Positions 1 through 5,467 of a stretch of 10,924 bases of DNA are shown here, in pieces. The stretch's first letter is position 1. The number at the start of each line of letters is the position of its first letter. The stretch covers positions 1 through 10,924 of the forward strand of contig CADBUS010000188.1 in assembly GCA_902797895.1 (NCBI GenBank). The letters are read 5' to 3'. The stretch is from an uncultured Bacteroidia bacterium. Its GTDB lineage: Bacteria; Bacteroidota; Bacteroidia; Bacteroidales; UBA932. The notes below the pieces were generated by a model. That model worked only from the letters and a program-made list of their open reading frames with translations, did no database searches and had not been told where the DNA came from. The translations under genes were made by a program, and so were the position numbers.

Positions 1-500
1 CCATCGCTAAGGGCCTTTACTGCCGCCTTTGTGGCACAATATACATTGCCGTTGGCGTATGCAGCATCTCCGGCAACAGAGCCAATATTTATAATGTGGC
101 CGCATCTGCGTGTCACCATCATAGGTACAACAAGGCGAGTCATATAGAGCAGCCCCTTTATATTGGTATCTATCATTATCTCCCAATCGTCCAGATTTCC
201 TTCAAATTCAGAATCTAATCCAAGAGCCAACCCGGCATTGTTCACAAGAACATCAATCTCTCTCCAATCTTCAGGCAGAGAGGCAATTGCCTTTGTAGCT
301 GCCGCATTGTCCCTGACATCAAAAATAAGAGGAAAAACCTCAACATTCGGGCAAAGTTCCAGAATCTCTCTTTGAGCTTTGGTTACTTTTTCCTTTGTTC
401 TGCCGGTTAGAATTATATCGTAACCTCCTTGGGCAAACCTAATTGCACAAGCCTTCCCTATGCCGCTTGTTGCTCCCGTTATAAGTGCAGTTTTGTTCAT
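1..500 (-). CDS. Short-chain dehydrogenase/reductase, YdfG-like (partial, C-terminus beyond window)
   Basis: The minus strand is open from an ATG at 500-498 to the window edge, giving the first 166 residues of a classical short-chain dehydrogenase. Seen: the cofactor-binding glycine motif TGATSGIG (8-15), D61, NNAG (87-90), an Asn in DTNIKG (N113), the catalytic Ser in NIGSVAG (S141), and the YxxxK pair (Y154, K158). R34 after the second beta strand favours NADP(H). The stretches GHIINIGSVAG and GNVYCATKAA resemble the YdfG group, which oxidises the hydroxyl of L-serine, L-allo-threonine or 3-hydroxy acids in the cytoplasm. The exact substrate is inferred only from this resemblance. Classical members are about 250 residues, so roughly 85 residues lie outside the window. 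The gene is divergent from sufS and has no obvious functional tie to it. Family assignment is near certain; subgroup is probable. Confidence 0.93.
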   Translation of the reverse strand, partial: MNKTALITGATSGIGKACAIRFAQGGYDIILTGRTKEKVTKAQREILELCPNVEVFPLIFDVRDNAAATKAIASLPEDWREIDVLVNNAGLALGLDSEFEGNLDDWEIMIDTNIKGLLYMTRLVVPMMVTRRCGHIINIGSVAGDAAYANGNVYCATKAAVKALSD

Positions 501-521
501 AATTTCTCAATTCTTATATGG

Positions 522-529
522 CAAAAATA
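522..529 (-). promoter_or_regulatory. Candidate -7 box for the dehydrogenase gene
   Basis: Read on the minus strand this is TATTTTTG, which fits the Bacteroidetes TAnnTTTG -7 element, 21 bases before the ATG. No TTG lies at the expected 19-20 base spacing upstream (only TTTTC at 549-545), so the -33 element is weak or absent. Confidence 0.35.
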
Positions 530-678
530 GCAAGAAAATGGGGAGAAAACACATCTCTTTGCAGCAAACATAAAACTTTAACTCCTCGCGGTCTTCTATT
601 TTCTTTGTTTAATAACTAAAATCATCTGAATTATGAAAAAAATGGCTATGATGGCAATACCATACATTAGTTGAGGAG

Positions 679-708
679 TTGCTGCCTACGCTTTTTCGCT
701 TATTTTTG
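679..708 (+). promoter_or_regulatory. Likely sufS promoter
   Basis: TTG at 679-681 is followed after 19 bases by TATTTTTG at 701-708, matching the Bacteroidetes -33/-7 arrangement. Transcription would start near 713, leaving a leader of about 47 bases before the ATG at 760. A second TAnnTTTG match, TAGATTTG at 718-725, lacks a -33 partner. Confidence 0.55.
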
Positions 709-759
709 TGAGGTGAATAGATTTGGGGCCTTGGGGCGCCGACTCCTCAATAAAGTTGT

Positions 760-2079
760 ATGGCAATGAATATTATAAACAGAATACGTGCAGACTTCCC
801 TGCTTTGGAGCAGAAGATGAACGGGGAGCAGCTGATTTATTTAGATAGTGCAGCCACCTCTCAAAAACCAAAGAGCGTACTCTCTCTTATGGAGGAGATG
901 GCAGGCAGAACAAATGCCAATGTGCATAGGGCTATGTATGCTCTCTCTGACAAGGCTACAGAGCTATATGAAACTGCAAGAGAGGTGGTTAGAGAGTTTA
1001 TCAATGCGCCTGCTCGTGAGAATATAATCTTTACATCGGGCACAACAGCCTCTATAAATTTAGTCGCCGACAGCTTTTGCCGCACCTTTTTAAAGGCTAA
1101 CGATGCTATTATAATAGCGGCAGATTCGCACCACTCCAACATAGTTCCTTGGCAGCTTGCGGCCCAAAGAGCCGGAGCGGAGATTAGAGTCTTGCCAATC
1201 TCTACAGAGCCAACGCAGGGGAGGGGATTTACCGCCCATCTGCTTATTGAGGAGTTGGAAAATCTTATAGATGAAAAGGTTAAAATAGTTGCAGTTACCC
1301 ACGTTTCAAATATTACAGGGTTGGTGAATCAGGTGGAGAGGGTAATTGAGATTGCTCACCGCCACAATATTCCGGTGGTTGTAGATGGAGCGCAGGGTAT
1401 TGTTCATCAAGCGGTTGATGTGCAGAAGATGGGTTGCGATTTTTATGCCTTTTCCGCCCACAAAATTTATGGCGCAACCGGAGCCGGAGTGTTGTACGGC
1501 AAGAGGGAGTTGTTGGAACAGATGCCTCCTTATATGGGCGGAGGTGATATGGTGGAAACCGTTACCTATCAGAAGACTACATACGCGCCCCTGCCTTTGA
1601 AATTTGAAGCGGGAACTCCTAACTTTATAGGGGCAGCCTCGTTGGCACCGGCCTTGGAGTATGCCAAGTGGTTAAAGGACGGTATTGTACAATCTGTTGA
1701 TGGAGAAAGTGTTAGCGTATGCGATGTGGTGGAAGCGGAGCAGAAAAAGATAACAGAGTATCTTACAGAGGCTCTCTTTAATGAGGTGGGAGATGTGCAA
1801 CTTTATGGTTTTGAGAAGAGTACAGATGCTTCAACAGGAGTGAAAAAAGAGTTACCCCTCTTTACTTTTAACATAAAAGGGGCGAATGCCGGAGATTTGG
1901 CTCAGCTGTTAGACAAGATGGGAGTTGCTGTGCGAAGCGGATTGATGTGTGCAGAGCCTTTGCTGAATTCACTTGGAGCAACCGGTGCCCTCAGAGCCTC
2001 TTTTGCCCCATACAATACATTAGCGGAGGCAAAAAATTTTATTGCCTGCCTGCGGAGAGCCAAACAGATGGTGCTCTGA
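760..2079 (+). CDS. sufS: SufS-type cysteine desulfurase
   Basis: A PLP-dependent enzyme that removes sulfur from L-cysteine, giving alanine and an enzyme persulfide for cytoplasmic Fe-S cluster assembly. Fold-type I features are clear: ADSHHSNIVPW, the cofactor aspartate in VVVDGAQG, the Schiff-base lysine in FSAHKIYG (K235) and the persulfide cysteine C397 in RSGLMCAEP. Group II (SufS) enzymes normally read RxGHHCA at this site; here both histidines are replaced by Leu-Met. At 439 residues it is longer than the usual 405-410. The extra length lies in two polar insertions, at about 305-325 and 360-372. The start at 760 has an alternative in-frame ATG at 766. The next gene encodes its sulfur acceptor SufE, which supports the SufS assignment over a CsdA or IscS role. 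sufBCD are not in view. Confidence 0.93.
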   Translation: MAMNIINRIRADFPALEQKMNGEQLIYLDSAATSQKPKSVLSLMEEMAGRTNANVHRAMYALSDKATELYETAREVVREFINAPARENIIFTSGTTASINLVADSFCRTFLKANDAIIIAADSHHSNIVPWQLAAQRAGAEIRVLPISTEPTQGRGFTAHLLIEELENLIDEKVKIVAVTHVSNITGLVNQVERVIEIAHRHNIPVVVDGAQGIVHQAVDVQKMGCDFYAFSAHKIYGATGAGVLYGKRELLEQMPPYMGGGDMVETVTYQKTTYAPLPLKFEAGTPNFIGAASLAPALEYAKWLKDGIVQSVDGESVSVCDVVEAEQKKITEYLTEALFNEVGDVQLYGFEKSTDASTGVKKELPLFTFNIKGANAGDLAQLLDKMGVAVRSGLMCAEPLLNSLGATGALRASFAPYNTLAEAKNFIACLRRAKQMVL

Positions 2080-2119
2080 TACCGCTCTTGGGTTACTCAT
2101 ATAATTCAAAACAGATTTA

Positions 2120-2127
2120 TAACTTTG
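2120..2127 (+). promoter_or_regulatory. Candidate internal -7 box before the sufE fusion
   Basis: TAACTTTG matches TAnnTTTG and lies 30 bases before the ATG at 2158, within the 78-base gap after sufS. No TTG is found at the usual spacing, so this may be a weak secondary promoter or a chance match. Confidence 0.4.
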
Positions 2128-2157
2128 TAGCCCAACTTAACTAAAGAGAATAGAGTT

Positions 2158-2955
2158 ATGGCAACTATAAAGGATATTCAGGAGCAGATTGTTGAGGAGT
2201 TTGCGGTATTTGACAACTGGATGGATAAGTACCAATATATCATAGATTTGGGAAAAGCCTTGCCGGTAATTGAGGAGTCGTCTAAAACCGAGGAGAATCT
2301 TATAAAGGGATGCCAAAGCAGAGTTTGGCTCTCTTGCAAAGAGAAGGATGGACTTTTATATTTTACTGCCGATAGCGATGCCATAATAACTAAGGGAATA
2401 ATCTCTTTACTCATAAGGGTTTACGATGGCCATAGCGCAGATGAAATTTTGGCTGCCGAGCCGGAGTTTATAGAGCAGATTGGGCTAAAGGCCAACCTCT
2501 CTCCAACAAGGGCCAACGGCCTTCTCTCTATGATAAAGCAGATAAAACTCTATGCCTTGGCTTACAGCCAAAAAGAGAGCGGAGCGCAAAACAAAGAGCC
2601 AGAGATAGCTACGGAAGCCAAACTTTATCCGGCAGACGAGTTACAAAAAAATATAGTGCGTGCGCTAAAGCAGGTTTACGATCCGGAAATTTCTGTAAAT
2701 GTTTATGACCTTGGGTTGATTTATGAGATAAAGATAACCCCACCAGCCGGAGAAGCTGCCGGTTTTGAGGTTTTTATAAAGATGACAATGACCTCTCCTA
2801 CCTGTCCGTTGGCGGATGATGTTATTGCAGATGTGGAGAGCGCGGTTTCTGATGTGCCTGGTGTAAAGGGTGTTAAGATAGAGTTGGTTTTTGAGCCGGC
2901 CTGGGATGATTCCCGTATGAGCGAGGAGGCAAAGTTGGAGCTTGGGTTGTTGTAA
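2158..2955 (+). CDS. sufE: SufE sulfur acceptor fused to a MIP18/DUF59 (SufT-like) domain
   Basis: Two domains are fused in one 265-residue protein. Residues 1 to about 140 are a complete SufE domain: it takes the persulfide from SufS onto C52 in KGCQSRVWL and passes it to the Fe-S scaffold. After a polar, alanine- and glutamate-rich linker (about 138-158), residues 160-265 form a DUF59/MIP18 domain. That domain shows DPEISVNVYDLGLIYEI, the conserved cysteine C216 in MTSPTCPLAD, and an ending of Trp-Asp-Asp then MSEEAKLELGLL. DUF59 proteins such as SufT, PaaD and MIP18 aid Fe-S cluster maturation or delivery. Stand-alone SufE proteins are about 140 residues and stand-alone DUF59 proteins about 100, so the length equals their sum. 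Both cysteines and the single uninterrupted frame argue for a working fusion, not a sequencing artefact. It follows sufS by 78 bases and precedes folK by 24. Confidence 0.93.
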   Translation: MATIKDIQEQIVEEFAVFDNWMDKYQYIIDLGKALPVIEESSKTEENLIKGCQSRVWLSCKEKDGLLYFTADSDAIITKGIISLLIRVYDGHSADEILAAEPEFIEQIGLKANLSPTRANGLLSMIKQIKLYALAYSQKESGAQNKEPEIATEAKLYPADELQKNIVRALKQVYDPEISVNVYDLGLIYEIKITPPAGEAAGFEVFIKMTMTSPTCPLADDVIADVESAVSDVPGVKGVKIELVFEPAWDDSRMSEEAKLELGLL

Positions 2956-2979
2956 GTACCGTATAATAGCCTAAATGGA

Positions 2980-3537
2980 ATGTATAAAGCAGTTCTTCTA
3001 CTTGGGAGCAACAAGGGTTTTGAGAGTCTGGATAGTGAACAGATTTTGGAACAGGCAACCCTCTCTCTTATAGATGAACTTTTGCCCTCCTATTTGGAGG
3101 TAGGGGCGTTGGAAGAGGTTGTTGCAACAACACCCATAATTGAGACAGCCCCTTGCGGAGAGTTTGAAAAGGAGTTTGACAGCAACGGAAAAGAGCAGCC
3201 TACGCCGCCCTTTAAGAATATGGCAATATCCTGTCTTACAGAGCTTGAGCCTCAAAGGGTTCTGGGTGTATGTATGGAGGTTGAAAAGAGGTTTGGCAGA
3301 ACAAGAAGATATAAAAAGAAGGGGTTGGTATATCACTCGCGTACCTTGGATATAGATATTTTAAGGGTGTATGAATTGGCAGAGAGTAAAAGTATAAGAG
3401 GGGGCAAAAAGGCAGAGGAGAGCCAAACGTGGAGAGAGATTTTTTCAGAGAAAGAGGAGTTGAAACTACCTCATCCACAAGTTGTTACAAGGGCATTTGT
3501 GGGCGAGTTGCTAACCAGATTGGAGCAGTGCAAATAA
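2980..3537 (+). CDS. folK: 6-hydroxymethyl-7,8-dihydropterin pyrophosphokinase (HPPK)
   Basis: Transfers pyrophosphate from ATP to 6-hydroxymethyl-7,8-dihydropterin in cytoplasmic folate synthesis. Visible motifs: LLLGSN at 6-11, FKNMAI from F78, FGRTRR at 105-110, the magnesium-binding pair in SRTLDIDIL (D124 and D126), and LPHPQVVTRAFV from 163. At 185 residues it exceeds the usual 155-165. The extra residues form two charged insertions, one before FKNMAI (about 61-76) and one between DIDIL and LPHP (about 130-160). The order of motifs is normal and all key residues are present, so the enzyme should be active. It starts 24 bases after the SufE fusion and ends 30 bases before glyS, consistent with one transcript. 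There is no functional link to Fe-S assembly beyond shared transcription. Confidence 0.93.
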   Translation: MYKAVLLLGSNKGFESLDSEQILEQATLSLIDELLPSYLEVGALEEVVATTPIIETAPCGEFEKEFDSNGKEQPTPPFKNMAISCLTELEPQRVLGVCMEVEKRFGRTRRYKKKGLVYHSRTLDIDILRVYELAESKSIRGGKKAEESQTWREIFSEKEELKLPHPQVVTRAFVGELLTRLEQCK

Positions 3538-3540
3538 ATC

Positions 3541-3550
3541 TATCGCGATA
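3541..3550. repeat. Perfect 10-base palindrome between folK and glyS
   Basis: TATCGCGATA is a perfect palindrome centred in the 30-base gap just after the folK stop and 17 bases before the glyS ATG. It could be a protein-binding site or chance; there is no T-run, so it is not a terminator. Confidence 0.3.
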
Positions 3551-3567
3551 AAAAAGAGAAAAGAGAT

Positions 3568-5106
3568 ATGACACAAGAGGAACTTTTTAAGAATTTGATT
3601 GCCCATACAAAGGAGTATGGATTTATTTTTCCTTCCAGCGAAATTTATGACGGCCTTAGTGCCGTTTATGACTATGGGCAGATGGGTAGTGAGCTGAAAA
3701 ACAACATAAAACGCTATTGGTGGGACTCTATGGTAAAGCTCAACGAGAATATTGTGGGGATAGATTCCTGCATCTTTATGCACCCAAAGGTTTGGAAAGC
3801 CTCTGGCCACGTAGATGCCTTTAACGATCCGCTTATAGACAATAAAGATTCCAAGAAGCGTTATCGTGCAGATGTGCTGTTGGAGGATTATATCGCCAAG
3901 ATTGAGGCCAAGATAGAGAAGGAGGTTGCAAAGGGGCAGAAGAGATTTGGCGAGGCTTTTGACGAGGCTCAATTCCGCGCCACAAATCCCAATGTGCTTA
4001 GGGAGCAGAAGAAGGCGGACGATGTTAGAGAAAAAATGGCCAAAGCCCTTAACGATAATGATTTAGCCGCCCTAAAGCAGCTTATTGTAGATTGCGAAAT
4101 AGTCTGCCCTATCTCCGGAACACGCAACTGGACAGATGTGAGGCAGTTCAACCTTATGTTCTCTACTCAGCTTGGAAATATCTCAGACGAGAGCGGAACT
4201 CTCTATTTGCGTCCTGAGACTGCACAGGGAATATTTGTGAACTTTCTGAATGTGCAGAAGAGCGGCCGTATGAAAGTTCCGTTTGGTATAGCCCAAATAG
4301 GTAAAGCCTTTAGAAATGAGATTGTTGCAAGGCAGTTCATTTTCCGTATGAGAGAGTTTGAGCAGATGGAGATGCAGTTTTTTGTAAGGCCGGGAGAGGA
4401 GCTTAAATGGTTTGCACATTGGAAGGAGAAGAGGCTTAAATGGCACAGAGCCATAGGTTTGGGAGAGGCAAACTACCGTTATCACGATCACGAGAAGTTA
4501 GCGCATTATGCAAATGCCGCTACCGATATTGAGTATAATTTCCCATTCGGATTCAAGGAGCTTGAGGGAATACATAGTCGTACCGATTTTGACCTCGGCC
4601 GCCATCAGGAGTTTTCCGGCAAAAAGATTCAATACTTTGATCCTGAGCAGAATGTAAGTTATGTGCCATACGTGGTAGAGACCTCTATAGGTGTAGATAG
4701 AACGGTGCTTGCCATTCTTTCAGGGGCCTATTGCCAAGAGAAGTTAGAGGGCGGAGAGGAGAGAGTTGTTATGAAGTTCCATCCTGCGCTTGCTCCTGTG
4801 AAAGTGGCAGTTCTTCCGCTTATTAAGAAAGAGGAGCTTTGCTCTGCCGCTCAAAAGATTATGGACTCTCTCAAGCTGGATTTTAACTGCCAGTATGAAG
4901 AAAAAGATACTATTGGCCGCCGCTATCGCCGTCAAGATGCAATAGGTACACCATATTGTGTTACCGTAGATTTTGACTCTCTTACAGATGGTTGTGTTAC
5001 TCTACGCGATAGAGATAGTATGAGTCAGGAGAGAGTTCCTATTGCCGAGCTACATAAAATTGTGGAGGAAAAAGTCTCTATGAAGAGGCTTTTGGAGCAG
5101 ATTTAA
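3568..5106 (+). CDS. glyS: Glycyl-tRNA synthetase, single-chain dimeric type
   Basis: Charges tRNA-Gly with glycine using ATP, in the cytoplasm. This is the one-chain alpha2 class IIa enzyme shared with archaea, eukaryotes and several bacterial phyla, not the alpha2-beta2 GlyQ/GlyS form of E. coli. Seen: an N-terminal GLSAVYDYGQMG block, RPETAQGIFVNF, class II motif 2 with FRNE (248-251), TDFDLGRHQEFSG, motif 3 in SIGVDRTVLAIL (G375 to R378), and a C-terminal anticodon-binding domain from about residue 405 with RRQDAIGTPYCVTVD. A charged helical insertion lies at about 112-170. At 512 residues it has normal length for this type. No second glyQ-like chain is needed. It is the last gene of the cluster; the following 54 bases show no convincing terminator before the tRNA promoter. 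Confidence 0.96.
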   Translation: MTQEELFKNLIAHTKEYGFIFPSSEIYDGLSAVYDYGQMGSELKNNIKRYWWDSMVKLNENIVGIDSCIFMHPKVWKASGHVDAFNDPLIDNKDSKKRYRADVLLEDYIAKIEAKIEKEVAKGQKRFGEAFDEAQFRATNPNVLREQKKADDVREKMAKALNDNDLAALKQLIVDCEIVCPISGTRNWTDVRQFNLMFSTQLGNISDESGTLYLRPETAQGIFVNFLNVQKSGRMKVPFGIAQIGKAFRNEIVARQFIFRMREFEQMEMQFFVRPGEELKWFAHWKEKRLKWHRAIGLGEANYRYHDHEKLAHYANAATDIEYNFPFGFKELEGIHSRTDFDLGRHQEFSGKKIQYFDPEQNVSYVPYVVETSIGVDRTVLAILSGAYCQEKLEGGEERVVMKFHPALAPVKVAVLPLIKKEELCSAAQKIMDSLKLDFNCQYEEKDTIGRRYRRQDAIGTPYCVTVDFDSLTDGCVTLRDRDSMSQERVPIAELHKIVEEKVSMKRLLEQI

Positions 5107-5161
5107 TATGAGGTAGATAAGGTAAAAGAGTTATAAAATAGCGGCCGTTTTTATATTAAAT

Positions 5162-5192
5162 TTTGCGGAATAAAAAAGATTTTATAGCTTTG
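5162..5192 (+). promoter_or_regulatory. tRNA-Pro promoter
   Basis: TTTG at 5162-5165, a 19-base spacer and TAGCTTTG at 5185-5192 give a textbook Bacteroidetes promoter. Transcription would begin at about 5197-5199, some 12-14 bases before the mature tRNA. This lets the tRNA be made independently of glyS. Confidence 0.75.
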
Positions 5193-5210
5193 CACCCGCA
5201 AAACGCAAAT

Positions 5211-5288
5211 CGGGGTGTGGCGCAGTTGGCTTAGCGCACCTGCTTTGGGAGCAGGGGGTCCTCCGTTCGAGTCGGAGTACCCCGACCA
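5211..5288 (+). tRNA. tRNA-Pro (anticodon TGG), CCA encoded
   Basis: The sequence folds as a complete tRNA. The acceptor arm CGGGGTG pairs with TACCCCG (5278-5284) through one G-T pair. The D-arm is GCGC...GCGC. The anticodon stem CCTGC/GCAGG encloses the loop TTTGGGA with anticodon TGG at 5246-5248. The T-arm CTCCG/CGGAG encloses TTCGAGT. Discriminator A is followed by a genome-encoded CCA at 5286-5288. UGG reads CCA and, when modified, other proline codons. Confidence 0.96.
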
Positions 5289-5312
5289 AGATCGTTTTCA
5301 TACTATGTTTTT

Positions 5313-5349
5313 GACCTGCAGAGAGTTCTTCTTTGCAGGTCTTTTTTTT
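5313..5349 (+). terminator. Intrinsic terminator after tRNA-Pro
   Basis: GACCTGCA at 5313-5320 pairs perfectly with TGCAGGTC at 5334-5341 and is followed at once by eight T residues. It closes the tRNA-Pro transcript and any readthrough from glyS, and isolates the housekeeping cluster from the accessory genes. Confidence 0.85.
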
Positions 5350-5379
5350 GTGGCGAGACCAAATACCCAAAAGCAGGTA

Positions 5380-5443
5380 TTGACAAGCACTCTAAAATAA
5401 GGTACCTTTGCATTGTAATTATCAAGAATTATTTATATCTTTG
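5380..5443 (+). promoter_or_regulatory. Tandem promoters for the outer-membrane protein gene
   Basis: Two promoter matches follow each other. The first is TTG at 5380-5382, 20 bases, TACCTTTG at 5403-5410. The second is TTG at 5413-5415, 20 bases, TATCTTTG at 5436-5443. The downstream one would start transcription about 19 bases before the ATG at 5468. A 6-base inverted repeat, AATACC (5362-5367) and GGTATT (5376-5381), overlaps the first -33 element and could be an operator. Confidence 0.55.
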
Positions 5444-5467
5444 TGAGTAAGTTGGTTAGCAGGTAAA

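Larger units (their letters stand above)
501..759. other. Divergent intergenic region between the dehydrogenase and sufS
   Basis: This 259-base gap holds the two divergent promoters. It also has three copies of a short motif in alternating orientation: AACTCCTC at 580-587, GAGGAGTT at 673-680 and ACTCCTCA at 741-748. A 13-codon mini-ORF (633-674, start ATGAAAAAAATGGCT) is followed in frame, after its TGA, by 13 more codons to a TGA at 714-716. The readthrough product would be mostly hydrophobic. Nothing proves that it is translated, and no RNA gene was recognised here. Confidence 0.4.

Noticed and set aside
163..375. Plus-strand open frame of 70 codons
   Set aside because: It lies antisense to the short-chain dehydrogenase, whose conserved motifs are all on the minus strand.
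672..674. Selenocysteine readthrough of the in-frame TGA
   Set aside because: No convincing SECIS-like stem was identified after the TGA and the product resembles no selenoprotein.
1947..2144. Plus-strand frame overlapping the sufS end
   Set aside because: It overlaps the conserved C-terminal region of SufS in another frame and shows no family features.
3511..3972. Minus-strand open frame of 153 codons
   Set aside because: It is antisense to the start of glyS, has no recognisable motif and spans a gene boundary; the coding evidence is on the plus strand.
5144..5155. CGGCCG followed by TTTTT as a glyS terminator
   Set aside because: A three-base-pair stem with no loop cannot form a stable terminator.
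5193..5217. Leader bases CACCC able to pair with the tRNA-Pro acceptor strand GGGTG
   Set aside because: Only five pairs compete with a stable tRNA fold, so a regulatory switch is unlikely.
5215..5400. Open frames on both strands across tRNA-Pro
   Set aside because: They run through the tRNA and its terminator and are by-products of structured RNA sequence.
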